Origin: Bretschneidera sinensis
Taxonomy: Eukaryota > Streptophyta > Magnoliopsida > Brassicales > Akaniaceae
Direction: 5' to 3'
Assembly: GCA_023935145.1 (NCBI GenBank)
Contig: CM043705.1
Location: 89,500,084 to 89,564,083, forward strand
DNA: 64,000 nucleotides
Shown here in pieces: positions 11,361-23,982 of this stretch. The notes under the pieces are model-generated. The model was not told where the DNA came from. It saw only the letters and a program-made list of their open reading frames with translations, and did not search any database. The first letter of the stretch is position 1; each line of letters opens with the position of its first letter. The translations under genes were made by a program, and so were the position numbers.

Positions 11361-11775
11361 CCGGCGCTTCATTTCCAGCGCTTAATCAAAACGCCACAAT
11401 ATAATACCCGCCGGCGCTTTATTTGTGGCGCTTCCGTGAAGCGCCGCAATATTCAAAAAACATATAACGACGCTTTAAAGCGCCATTATATGTGAATATT
11501 AATATATATAGCGGCGCTTCTAAGCGCCGAAATATACCGGCGTTTAAAAGCGCCGGTATATGTGAAATGGGTTTTGAGCATATTTCGGCACTTTAAAGCG
11601 CCGGTATGTGCACAAAACCCATTTCATATTCCGGTACTTTAAAGTGCTAGTATATGAATTTGAGTATATTACGGTGCTTCAAAGCGCCGGAATATACTAT
11701 GGGTTTCGAGCATATACCGGCAGTTTAAAGCGCCGGAATATGCATTTCATATTCCGGCGCTTTAAAGTGCCTGAA
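11361..11775. repeat. CACTA left subterminal palindrome array
   Basis: There are about ten imperfect palindromes built on CGGCGCTTTAAAGCGCCG, spaced roughly 40-50 bases apart and often followed by ATATGTG or AATATG. In En/Spm, short subterminal repeats bind the TnpA protein, so these are the likely binding sites here; this is inference from family knowledge. Confidence 0.8.
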
Positions 11776-11835
11776 AATGAAGATAAGCATAGCATCGGTA
11801 CATGCTAAAAATTCAACTTATCTGTTGCTTGCCAC

Positions 11836-12127
11836 GATTTCCCCCAAAAATTTTCTCTGCTCCGTCATCTACCGCTTATTCCCCTAAAAAATTTCTCTGC
11901 TCCCTTTTCGTGAAGAACCCACGAACCCTTGCGATTTCCCCCAAAATTTTTCTCTGCTCCGTCATCTACTGCTCATTCCCCTAAAAAAATTTTCTACTCC
12001 CTTTTCGTGAAGAACCCACGAACCCTTGCCGGTATCCTCCAAAATTTTTCTCTGCTCCCTTATCTACTGCTCATTCCCCTAAAAAATTTCTCTGCTCCCT
12101 TTTCGTGAAGAACCCACGAACCCTTGC
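11836..12127. repeat. Three tandem copies of a 97-bp unit
   Basis: The units start at 11836, 11933 and 12030. Each holds CCCCAAAATTTTTCTCTGCTC, shown only in part here, and ends with TGAAGAACCCACGAACCCTT. Each unit itself contains two similar CTCTGCTC halves. The array lies between the subterminal palindromes and the transposase gene, a place where the element's promoter or leader would be. Confidence 0.85.
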
Positions 12128-13862
12128 CGTTATCACGCCGCCGTCTTCAACCCTTCCGTCCCGACCCTCTGGCTTAACCACGTCAGGGTTAAGTCATCCA
12201 CGAAACTCATTACGGCCTCTCTTTCTCAATCATCATCAAGGAGAGCTCGGGCTCTTGTTATTCAAAATTACTCTTCATGTAACTTTTCTTGTTTGAACAT
12301 CTCTCAACATAATGAAAAGTAATAACATTCATTTCTGTTGCATTTATCTATGATTGAAAATAGACTAAAAAAAATGAGAGAAAATTAGAGAGACGATTAT
12401 TATCATCATCATCATTAGAAGAGAAAAAAAAAAGAGAAAAAGAGTTTCGGTTAATCTTTTACAAGTCAAATGAGGTGCGAGCTCTTCTCAATCACTCACT
12501 CAACTGAGCCATTCTCATCATTTCTTAAAAAATCTGACTGTACGCAATTTCTGTTTACACCCAAATGGGTATTTTGGTGCTGCTGTAATGCTTTCTATGT
12601 ATTTTTCTTTATGAATCAAATGGGTGTCTGATTCTAGTAATTTGATTTGTAAAATCCTTCAGTTTTGTATGAACTTGATTTATTTCCTTACTAGCATTTT
12701 TAGTTTATTATGCTCTCTTTGTGTGATTTCCTTTTTGACAAAAATGAAGCAAGTGAGCTTATTTAATAATTATTTTTAATTCAATATTAGAATGATAAAA
12801 ATTGTATATTTCACTTCATCACAGGGACACCATGTTTGTGGTTGAATTGGAATTAGAGAGTCATATGTTTTTGTTCCTTTTTATCTATTCAATATAGCAA
12901 GGAAGCATGATAATATGAAATGAATTACTTCTTCCATGAATAATCGTATAATTCTTTATCGGTTTAAGCTTTCTAGATGATATCATTCAATTTATCCCTT
13001 CAATAGCCTCACAATTCAATTTAACTCTTTGGTTCAATTCATATTGTTGGATTTATTGTGTATTTTGTCTTTAACAAGCCATAAAATCCACCAACAAAAA
13101 TACAATTTAGCAATCTAAACTGATTATTTGATATGGAAAGAACTGGAATTTTAAAAGAAAACTATGCCTTTTGAATGTAGCATGGTTTTTGTTATGAATC
13201 ACATGTTGTATTATGTTTATATAATTTTTGGGTGATCTTTAAGTTGGGCTCAGCAAACTGATTTTCCTTTGTTGAAGCATATGCCATTATCGATGACTGG
13301 TGTTTGTGCTGGTGCTGCTGCTACATTTCCAAACATTGAAGAACTCTAAATTGGTTGCCTTTCTGTAGATTTGGAATCGCTGCAGCAACAAGCAGCACCA
13401 GCACATGTATCATTTTTTTAAATTTAAAATTATATGAAAAAGATATATGTTTGGATTGCCCAGAGGTTTGCTTTTCTATTAATGTAAATTGTTTTAATTC
13501 ACTTAAGTTGCTAATATGGGAGGTAGAAAAGTTAAATGTTGAAAAGAATGCCGTTATGGCCTTGAGGGAATTTATTTTCATTTTTCAGTATTGTAATACT
13601 GAAGGGAAGAGTTGTTTTCTTTGTGTGTATACTGTAATGTTATGGAAAATAAATATTGTTTATTTTTTTTAAAAGAATTTGTTATTGGGATACTTTGTAT
13701 ATAATATTAAATATAGTTTTAACTCAATTTGTTGTTATCAATTTCAGTTCATCCACTTACCAATCAAATCAAAGTTTGTGATTATGCCTTCTTTTACCAA
13801 AAATATTACAATTATGACTTTCTTAACATTGTTTTAGGGAAAACTATTGGCGTCATCTAAAA
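12128..13862. other. CACTA 5' region before the transposase gene
   Basis: No coding sequence is recognised. It probably contains the promoter, leader and a first intron of the transposase gene. A small hairpin, TGCTGGTGCTGCTGCT facing AGCAGCACCAGCA, lies at about 13306-13401. Confidence 0.45.
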
Positions 13863-16800
13863 ATGGATAAAAGTTGGATAGATAAACCGAGGTCGAGTAA
13901 AGCCTATATGGATGGTGTTGCAAACTTCATTAGATTTGCGTCTCAGAAAGCTTGTGGTCGTGGTAGTATTGTTTGTCCATGTAGAAGATGTGGTAATTGT
14001 AATTCATTCGAACCATAAATTGTTCAGGAGCATCTATTGTATAATGGGTTTAGTCCAGGCTACACCGAGTGGGTTTTTCATGGGGAGAAAGTCTCTCGTA
14101 TAGACCACACTAACACTAGTTCACAACCCACTAGTGTTCCAGGTGGCTTCATGGGACGAGATGACGTGTTGGGTTTGCTCCGAGGTGCCTTTGAGGTTAC
14201 TTGTGAAAACCCAAACAATGAACTGTTAAGTTTAGGAATCGAAGTGGGATATTCGAATGAGCATGGTGAAGAGCAACAGGCTCATGGTGGGTTTGAGTTC
14301 AATAATTGTGGTGATCCTTCACACGTCGAACATCCAGTTCGTTCTGCTATTGATGAGACGACTCAGTATCGCAATTTAATGAAAGATTACGATACTGAAC
14401 TTTATCTGGGTTGTCATAATTTCACAAAGTTAAGTTTCATGTTATATCTACTACACCTCAAATATTTGAATGGGTGGTCTGGTAAATCTCTGACTATGTT
14501 GCTTGAGTTTATCAACATGGCATTTTCGATGTGTTCTCCATTGCCATCAAATCATTATGAAGCCATGAAGATTATCAAAGGGTTGGGTCTTGGGTATGAG
14601 AAGATTCATGTTTGTCCTAATGACTGTACATTGTATTGGGGTGAGCATGTGAATGATGAATTTTGTAATGCGTGTGGAGTGGCACGGTGGGTCAAAAACA
14701 CAGCTGATGATGAGGATCCATTGAATGAGCTGGACGGTCGATCGAAAAAGAAAAAGCCAGCTAAGGTATTACGTTATTTTTCATTAATACCGAGACTGAA
14801 GAGGATATATATGTCATCTAAAACGGCTTCGTTGATGAGATGGCATGATAAAGATCAGACAAAGGATGAGATTTTAAGACACCTTGCGGATGGATTAGCC
14901 TGGAATGAATTGGATAGATTGTATCCTGATTTTGCAGCTGATCCTCGGAGTGTTAAGCTTGGCCTAGCTAGTGATGAGTTCAATCCCTTTCGAACAATGA
15001 GTTCAACTTATAGCACATGGTCTGTTCTTTTGGTCCCATACAACTTACCACTGTGGCTTTGCATGAAGCAAACATCCTTCCTCCTTTCAATGGCTATTCC
15101 TGGTGAGAAAATCCCCGGTAATGATATTGATATCTTTTTTGCAGCCTCTAATTGAAGAGTTGAAACAATTATGGGATGGTGTTGATTCGTCCACCAATCA
15201 AAGCTTTAAGCTTCGCGCTTCTCTTCTTTGGACCATTAATGATTTTCCAACATATGCAAACTTATCTGGTTGGAGCACCAAGGGGCAGGTTGCTTGTCCA
15301 TGTTTTGGGGAATCTACACATTCTGTATGGTTAAAGCACGGGGGAAAGTTTTGCTATATGGGTCATTGTCGATGGTTAGCAGAAAACCATGAGTTTCGTT
15401 TTCAAAAGGATCAGTTTGATGGCACCATAGAGTTGGGATATGCTCATGTTCCACCGTCTGGGCACTATATTTTAAGACAACTAGAGGGTTAAAACTATAG
15501 CTATGGTAAAACCTCGAAGCTTTCTAGGAAGAGGGCAAGAGAGGATATTGGTACCTCTACGGGGCAACTGCTAGTGGATGAAGTTGATAACCTATTTTAG
15601 GGTGTGGACGATTTCCTTGAAAATGTTGATAATGAGGATATTCTAATGGATGGGGGAGTTGCAGATACGTTGTGGAAAAAATGAAGCATTTTTTTTTAGT
15701 TACCATATTGGAAAGACAATCTATTGCGTCATAATTTAGATGTGATGCATATAGAGAAGATTGTATGTGATAATTTGATTGGAACAATATTGAATATAGA
15801 TGGTAAGACTAAAGATAATAAGAAGGCACGCCGCGATCTCAAGGAAATTGATATTAGGAATGACCTCTATTTAGTTGTTTTTCCTAATGGAAAAGATCAC
15901 TCACCTCCAACATGCTACACTATGTCCACGAAGGAGAAGCAGAATTTCTTGACAGTTTTGGCAAATCTTAAAATTCCTTATGGGTATGCATCAAACATCT
16001 CGAGATGTGTCAACCTAAAGGATCGTAAGCTGTTAAACCTAAAGAGTCATGACGGTCACATATTGATGCAAGAAATCTTTCCGATTGCCTTAAGAGCATC
16101 TTTGCTTAGACATGTTTTAGCAGTTGTGTCTGAGTTATCATCATTTTTCAAAGCTTTATACTCTAAAGCCCTTGATCCCCATGAGTTTGACTTTTTGGAG
16201 TCGCGTGTTGCTTTGACACTCTGCCATTTGGAGAAAATATTCCCCCCGGGTTTCTTTACCATTATGGTTCATCTTATCATTCATTTAGCCTCTGAGGCTA
16301 AACTTGGGGGTCTCGTACACTACATATGGATGTATCCTGTTGAAAGGTTAGATGTTCAAAGCTATTTTGTGCACTTTGTTTTTTTTGTTATATATTGGCT
16401 ACATAATTTATCTTTCATTTTTTTCGCTTTGCAAGGTATTTAGTGCGCTTGAAATCTTACGTACGTAATAAAAGTCGACCCGAGGGGTTAATTACTGAAG
16501 GGTACAATGGGAAAGAGTGTCTAACATATTGCTCCCAATACTTCAATGGTGTGGAGACAAAATTCAACCACCCCTAAAGGAACAATGATACTGTAAATTT
16601 TCCGGATGAATACATCTTTTCCTCTGGTGGACAGATAATGGGAAAGATTGTGAGTGTTGAGCTCGATGACATGTCATTGGCTCAAGCACATCGTTATGTG
16701 TTGCTCCATAATGATAAATTTTCTGACCTTCGTAGGTAAGTACCAATAAAGGAACTTAATTAGTAATCATGTGTTTAGATTGAGTTTTTATTATCTGTTG

Positions 16801-17649
16801 TTATCACTGTGATGGCTAACAGTTACATAAAAACATCAATTATTGCAGCGAATTTTTGGCTGCTCAAAGGCTAACCAATCGTTCCAATCGACCAATACAA
16901 AGTCTCAAACAAAAGTGGTTGGTTGAGAAATTTTCCTCATGGCTTATGAGACAGATTAGGCATAATAACAAGAGTCTTCGAAAGTTATCAGTGTTTTCAA
17001 TTAAACATTGAATGTTGTTATCTCATATTAATTATTGGGAAATGTTTAGGTGCCATGGATGGTGGATAACAATTATTCAGATGAACTAATTGCCTTTGCT
17101 CGAGGTCCGAATAATGTTGTTAGGAGATTTAATGGATTCAACATCAACAGCTTTAAATTCCACACAAAGGAACGTGAGAGGTGTAGACGATCTCAAAATT
17201 CGGGAGTTATGGTTGAAGCAGATGATAAAATGTATTATGGTGTGCTCAACGATATCATCGAGTTGGATTACTATGGGACGTTTAAGATTGTGTTGTTCCG
17301 TTGTGATTGGGTGGATATTAATTCACCCAGGGGTTTAAAGAAAGATGCAAGTTGGTGCATTCTCGTGAACCTGAATAGGTTAATACACATTGGTCAGTTA
17401 TTGAAGGATGACCTGTTCGTACTTTCATCTCAAGTGAAACAAGTGTTTTATGTGCAAGAACCAACAAGAAAATAGTGGTATCATGTTGTGATCACAAAGC
17501 CAAGGGACCTATATGAAATGGGGGGAAAAACACAAGAAGAGATTGATGACACTTACAATCAGTGCATGCCTTCTAATGTAGTGGTAGACGATCAATTAGA
17601 TTGTATCTCAACTTGGGCTAGGATGGAAATTGACGAAGATACCAACTAG
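13863..17649 (+). pseudogene. CACTA TNP2-like transposase (TnpD type), broken
   Basis: From the ATG at 13863 the product begins with a transposase-associated N-terminal domain (SWIDKPRSS, VCPCRRCGN). It continues into Transposase_21 (PLPSNHYEAMKIIKGLGLGY, HVCPNDCTLYW, and RHNLDVMHIEKIVCDNLIGT near 15730-15780). It ends with a DUF4216-type segment at 17050-17475, where YYGVLNDIIELDY is visible. Transposase_21 proteins act with TnpA to cut CACTA ends. Damage seen: a TAA at 14016-14018; an extra T in the T-run near 15136 that shifts the frame; stops at 15490-15492, about 15598 and about 15682. Likely introns interrupt the frame near 16352-16440 and 16740-16850. The intact CCHC-like and RHNLDVMH blocks make the family call secure. 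Confidence 0.9.
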
Positions 17650-18064
17650 TTTTATGTGCATTTCCGTGCAATTATATTTGGATGTGTATTTATGTGATGG
17701 ACATGTGTGTCAATGAGTTTTGTAAGGTTTTATTGTAATATATCGGGTTACTGTTGCTTTGTATCACACATAACAATAGTCCTGAACTTTTTGCGTACAG
17801 CTTGTGGAACGCTACTTTAGATTGTTGTAAATTTCTGTTTTAGTTGTATCATTGATCATTGTTTGTTCTTTAAATCCTATTTGAGGTACTTATTTGTTCA
17901 TTTGTTCTCAGGTTCTCTGAAGTTATTGATTGCTGCATTTGCTACGACCCCTTGACCATTCCTATATTTCAGGCATGGTTCTTCTAATTCTTGTTAACTT
18001 TTAATGCGTTCTTGATAGTGTGTGATATAATCATTTTAATGTTTTTATATATACAGATTGCAAG

Positions 18065-21000
18065 ATGTATAGGTCAAAAAATATCCCTACCTCGGTTAGA
18101 GATAACATGACAACCCAGTATGCAATTGAGTCTTCGCACCATCAAGAAGATATTCACCATGGGAATGAGTATCACCTTGATGATGATCATGAATCGCAAA
18201 ATGATTCTGATACCAATCCATTAACAATGGGAAGTGATCACAATGATATTGAACAATACGAGATAATTGGTAATTTTTGTATTATAATACATTCTCTCTA
18301 CAATTAGTTTGATACCACATTGTTATACTAACTATAAAATTTATGTTTTCAATGTATAAATCCTGAAGGGAGGGTGAGGAAGCAAACACGTGTCTTAAAA
18401 CCCTCACAAGTGTGGTCCCTTGAACGTGGGGAAAAGATTGTGGTCCACTTCAATGCACGTCATCAACCTATTAAGAAAGATGGGAAAATGTTTAGTAGCT
18501 GGTTGGGCAAGTTTGCAAAGAGAGGGAACCTTTGTCCGTTTAATTACACAGATTGGAAGAAGATCCCTTCTAGCTACAAGAAGGACCTTGTTATATTTAT
18601 TCGGGTAAGTAACAACTTAATAACCATTTGATTTCCTCCAAAAAAATATTTGTTTTATTGAATTTCGTGGTGTTGTACATGCATAATCCCTAACACAAAT
18701 AATGTTTATTTGACATCGATTTCCTTTCTTTGCGGTAGAGGAAGTTCCAATACCTTATGATTGAGGCGATAGACAAAATTTTGTTGAGGATGATAGGGAA
18801 AAAATGGAGGGACTACCGATATGTGCTTAAAAAGGACCACGTGAGGAACAAAACAAAACAAAAAGTTTTGAGCAATGATGTCCCCAAAGGAGTAGATCAA
18901 GACCAGTGGAAGCAACTGGTGAACTACTGGTTCTCTGAGAAAAGTGAGGTTGTTTTAAGATAATTATGTTCATTTGGATTCTCATTGGAACTATTTTTAT
19001 AATAATGACTGATTATTCAATTAGTTTATTATTGTTGTAAAAATATTCTACTATAGTGACAGCTGCACGTGAAAGACAACAATGTCCTCACACATCTGGT
19101 TCAAAGAGTTTTGCTAGAAGATGGGATGAATATGCGAGTTAATTTTGCTTCATTCATTCAATCTTTCATTTGAGATGTAGTGTATTAAGTCACAATTTGA
19201 ACTATTTTCATACATGGTAGGAGATGACACATGGGAATGAGCCCGGGCGCGTCGAGTTTTTTGTTGAAACTCATAAACGCAAGGATGAGACTTTTATTGA
19301 TGATGCATCACGACAATTCATGGTAAGACATAATTGTTTTATCATTTGATGGTGTTTCAAAAATAAAGATAAGGATTCTCTTTGTAACCTGTCATAAGTG
19401 CTTATGGAATGAGATGAATAACATTGTCTAGGATTTTTTCATACAACATTCATGACTCATTTGATATGATGGTAAAGACTTCTCTTTTTTATTTGTTATT
19501 TTTCCTTCTCTTGGGTTTGTGCAGATAGGCTTATTTGATGAGAATCATGAGGTCATTCAAGCTAATGAAATTCCTACACTGGTTGTGCCATTTAACATTT
19601 CATTAGCCACATGAAGAGAAATTTCTACTAATAATTTAAGAAATCAGGAATCAAACTCCTAACTCTATTTAACTGTTGATTGTGTATTGTGTTCCCTTTT
19701 TCTTTTATAATATTTCATTGCTCAGTATTTTCAATATATAAGCTTCTGCTTGCAGAAGTGATATATGAAAACCAATCCAAAGAAAATTAGCTTGTCTGAG
19801 AGAATGAGAGATTTTTAAAATATCAAAAAGAAAAAAAAAGAAGAATGAGAGAGCTAAAAGAGAGGAATAAGAGAAGGATTTAATGGTGTTTCAAAAATGA
19901 AGTTAAGGATTTTGTTTATCCAAGAAAAAAATTATATCTTGGTGTCTAGTGAGCAAACTATCTTCTGTGTACGGCGCGTGTAACATCCTGTGAGGAGCCT
20001 GTATATATTATTCCAAAAATTCATGGAATTCTATGTATATTCTGATCAGATCAGAACAGGTTGGGGTTCGCTGCTGTCTTTCTTGCTGCCATTTTTAGTG
20101 TGAATTATTGTTCTGTTGAATGTAGATCAATAAACATGATGTCTGCAGTTTAAGTGCCATTTATCTGATGTTCTGTGGATTTTGCATTACAGCCTGATGG
20201 AGCTGAATGCGTTACCTTTTGTTTATGCCATGGACTTCTCTGATGATATGGCTACTGATATTGTGTACTGAAAATGATATTGCATTTTTAGCTGCCTACA
20301 AGTGTTGCATTGCTGCTTGTATCTAGTTTGTTGAGTACTTTGACGTAGTAGTGTTGAAGTTGCTTTTGCTAGATTTTTTTTTTTCAATTGCTAGGTGCAA
20401 AATATGTGGATGAATTAAAAACTAAGTTTCTATGTGGATTTCCCTAGATTTGGACATAGAGCATTGTACCAATTGTTGTTGTTGAAAATATCTAATTGTT
20501 TGAATTTAAGCCAAAGTCTATATTTTTTTAAATAAATTAATCTTTGTGAAATGCTGAATGTTTATAACACCATAAGGTTCTTATGAGGTTCTCATTTTTT
20601 CCCTTAATATGTGCATTTCCAACTCATTTTTCCTTTTTTTATTTACTCTCCCTTGCTTAAAAAAAAAATCTATTCTCTTCTCTCCCCTGCACAGCAGCCT
20701 TGGCCTTCCTCTCTGCTAATTTTTTCTCTTCTTCTCCCTCTTAATTTTCCTCTTTTTCCTTTTGGCCCTTCTTGCGCTCCTCTATTGGCACCCACCTCCT
20801 GCGAAAAAGAGAGGCTGAGTAAATATAGCAGGAGAGGGGAAGTCCTTTGATGGTGAAAAAAATGGAAGAATTAAGGGAAGAGGAAGGAGGATAAGACTTA
20901 CTGTATCCTATCCATAGCATGGGTTGCCGGGAAATGTCATAGGTGGCCAAAATCTATGGTGTTTGTAGGAGAGAGAAGGTAGATCAAAAACTAGAAAGAA

Positions 21001-22483
21001 ATCTTGTGCTGGTAATGGGAGGAGGGTTGTTGTTGTAGTAGGAAGAAGAAGAAAAAAAAAGTTGTGTGCATGGAGAAAGAGGAGAAGGCCAGAGCTACTG
21101 TGGGACAGAGGAGAATAGATTTTTTTTAAGCAAGGGAGAGTAAATAAAAAAAAAAAAAGATGATCTGGTATACTAGGTGACAAAAATAAGTGTTAAGCAA
21201 ATAAGTTTTAGAAGCCTTGGGTATAAAACTCAACCTGAATGCTTTTGAAGTGCGTTGAACCAAGAAAGCATTCAATCTATTGTGATGAGTAGTCCCTTTT
21301 CAAAATTTTCGGAGAAGCATGGTAATTCTTTTAATTTACTAGTGACGTAACACTTGTGGTGCTGCTTATCATTATCGCTATATGATTCTAGATTTTAAAT
21401 TTGGTTAGATGATTAGCAAATGTACAAGAAGAGGAACTGTGGGGCTTATAGCCATGCTGCATATTTTGAGTAATGAGAGTTTTATACAATCATCTGTCAA
21501 AATCTTTTTGCAGCCAACTTGTCCATTTGCATTTTCCTTGAATAATGAATGTTGTTTGCATTGGCAAGAAATCCTAGTTGGACTGAGACAGGTCATTGAG
21601 GGACAGTGGTTGCAAACTTGTTGGTTTGTGCAGTCAAATGTTAATCTGATTGCTTAACAAATGTGTTTTTGATCTGCTTGATTAATTTCTGGCACTTTGA
21701 AACTTCTGTTTTTTTCTAAATTATACGGGAGAACATGTACTATGATGTTTGATAATTATATTGTTTTTCTCGTTCTTCCTCGTTTATGTATTAGTGGACT
21801 TCATGTATAAAACTGAAGCCTTAAGGAGGTTTTTCAGTAGGACCTTTTTATTTAGTGGCAGCCATGTTATTGCTTCAGTCTCAATTTGATAAGCCTGTGG
21901 TTGAAAATTATTTTGTATTATTGATTGGATTATATACTTGTTTTTCTTTTACAGGAGGTTTTATGGAAAAATAAGGGAAATTATGCCCCTTTTTCTATAA
22001 AAAATATGATAATCAACTTTTGTTTTATGTAAATTTCATTGCAATGAGCTACTCAATATTTGGAGGAGTTTAATCTTTATTGTTTCGTAATTGTAGGTGA
22101 CAGCTGAAGCTCGTGTTGCTGAACTTGTTGCTGCTTCAGGATCATCTGATGCTAGCAATAATTTAGCAATACAAAATAAAGTCTTCACCAAGCTTATGGG
22201 TGAAGAGAGTTTTGGTCGTGTCCGAGGTCAAGGATTTGGAGTTACACCCTCTGCTGTTTATGGACTTTCAGCTCAGATGAAGAATGATTTGGGATACCAT
22301 GAGGATTATACTGAAGAGATAAATGGTCTGAGAGCACAAATAGAAGAAAACAATCAACATCTTGCGCAACAAATTCAGCAAATAACGGCGTAGCACGATG
22401 ATCAAATAAATAATATGTAATCTCAAATGGATGAGCTAAAGTCATTACTACAGCATTTGGTTAATAGAGGACCTCATGATTGA
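18065..22483 (+). pseudogene. CACTA TnpA-like protein (Transposase_24 / Ptta-En-Spm), broken
   Basis: Coding pieces lie at 18065-18268, about 18374-18604, about 18741-18948, about 19057-19130, 19221-19322 and 22098-22483, with GT-AG-like edges between most of them. Recognisable segments are SSWLGKFAKRGNLCPFNYTD, DQWKQLVNYWFSEKSE, HTSGSKSFARRWDE, FIDDASRQFM and GRVRGQGFGVTPSAVYG, which is the order in plant Ptta/En/Spm proteins. The C-terminus is glutamine-rich and probably coiled-coil. In-frame stops at 22391-22393 and about 22418 break the last exon. Such proteins bind the subterminal repeats of the element. The last intron (19323-22097) is unusually long because it holds a nested foldback element. 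Confidence 0.85.
20619..21168. mobile_element. MITE-like foldback element nested in CACTA intron
   Basis: Inverted arms of about 90-100 bases flank a pyrimidine-rich then purine-rich centre. The left arm has ATTTACTCTCCCTTGCTT at 20641 and the right arm has its complement ending at 21145. Similarity extends through the AATCTATTCTC and GGCCTTC parts. The outermost bases (CCAACTCATTTTT and the complement of GATGATCTGG) match loosely. No clear target duplication was found, so the superfamily is open. Confidence 0.65.
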
Positions 22484-22744
22484 TTTTGTGATGCTAAAAT
22501 AATTTTTCACACTACATTTCAATTACTTTGTTTTTGTATGAATTTTATAGGTGAAATTATGATTGTTTTTTTGTGTGTAAATAAGATGATTTTTGTTGAC
22601 TGGTCCAATTTTTATGGATGTTTGATGCATTTTATATATCAAAGAACATTTGATTTTTTTTTTGTATTTTATGGTATATTTTATTTATTGAATGGTTAAT
22701 AGTATTGATATATAATGTAAAAAAACAATTAAAATCTTACTTTT

Positions 22745-22990
22745 AGCGGCGCTTTAAAGGGTTGCAACATGTCAAGCATTTTTTCGACGCTTTGAAGCGC
22801 CACTAATTAGCGGCACTTTGAAGTGCCGCTAATTACCGGCGCTTCAAAGCACCGAAAAAATATGCATATTGCGGCGTTTTATTTAAGCGCCGGTATTTAC
22901 TTTTTGACACTACACATACCGGCGCTTGCAATAAGCGCTGATAATGTATATTGTGGCGCTTCGAAGCACCGAAATATGTAAAAAAAAAAA
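22745..22990. repeat. CACTA right subterminal palindrome array
   Basis: There are six or so GCGGCGCTTTAAAG / CGGCGCTTCAAAGC motifs, several as facing pairs, like those at the left edge but shorter in total. Confidence 0.8.
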
Positions 22991-23009
22991 ACGTCGGCAT
23001 TTGCCTAAT

Positions 23010-23020
23010 CTGTTGTAGTG
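23010..23020. repeat. CACTA right terminal inverted repeat
   Basis: CTGTTGTAGTG is the right-hand terminus. The base after it, 23021, is the first base of duplicated block B. Confidence 0.85.
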
Positions 23021-23752
23021 CCATTAATCGACCCTTCACGAACTTCTTTGAATAATACCACCTGCACTTAAGTACTTTACACAAACATCCAATCCAATGG
23101 CATTATTTGGTACCAGATGTAAGTAAACTTAAAGCTTGCTTAAATCTGTTCAACATAAGATTTAAGCAAGCTTTTTTGACGCTAATATAAACTAAAAAGA
23201 GAGTTTCAGGGGTTTAAGAGAGATTTTACAGAAACAAATATTTAAAAAAGAAGAAGATTATAACCCTAAAACCCCAACAAAGAATAAAAGATATTAAACC
23301 AATTGTGGTAAGCCAGCTGTGAAATGGGCAGAAAACGAAATTGTTTCTCTCCCTTATTGATATCCATCACCTATAAAAGATAAACCACTGCTAACTTTTT
23401 GTATCTTATCAAACAATTGGTTGCATGCCTCCAATTTAACTGAGAGGCCAAGTTATGTATATATGCTCTGGGTTGAAGGATATGACAGTGGCCGATGTAG
23501 GACAAGTTTTTATTTACCCCAAAAGTCTATTAAATAGTATGAAAAAAAATATATATATATATATATTTTCTCATTAAAAGTGAAATGGATTTTGTGCTTA
23601 TATATCATAGCATGATGCTGGGCAAAGAGCGAAAAAATGTTGATTAATTAAAGTGCGTTTTAATCTTCTTCTTTTTTAAATTCATTGTTATGCTGCTCAC
23701 TGTGGCCATACTCGATGAGACCAAAAAAAGAGACTGAAAAATATATTATATG

Positions 23753-23761
23753 TATAAAAAA
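23753..23761 (+). promoter_or_regulatory. Candidate TATA box of carboxylesterase copy B
   Basis: TATAAAAAA lies 230 bases before the ATG at 23983 and is identical to the one in copy A. The call rests only on position and sequence. Confidence 0.35.
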
Positions 23762-23982
23762 AATCTGCGGATTTCAGACTTAAAATTTCGCTGCATAATG
23801 CGTAGGGTCTTTAATTTTGACCAACTAACCTACACCAAGCATTGTACCATCTTCATCAATTTCTCCTTTTTAGGCCAACGTTTTCTACGCTCTGGGACCC
23901 GACTCGGTCACCTATCACCACTCATTTCTACACCCTTATAAGTGTACCCTATCATTTCTCTCAGCGAACAAAGAGATTAAAA

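Larger units (their letters stand above)
11359..23020 (+). mobile_element. CACTA (En/Spm-type) transposon, left terminus missing
   Basis: The right end reads CTGTTGTAGTG (ends at 23020), the CACTA terminal inverted repeat in its right-hand form. Subterminal arrays of GGCGCTTTAAAGCGCC-like palindromes lie at both sides (11361-11775 and 22745-22990). Inside are two genes in the usual order, a TNP2/TnpD-type transposase and a TnpA/Transposase_24-type protein, both on the plus strand. No CACTACAAC repeat is found at the left edge: copy A sequence passes directly into a palindrome. With one terminus gone and both genes broken, the copy should be immobile. It sits exactly at the junction of the two duplicated blocks. 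Confidence 0.92.
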
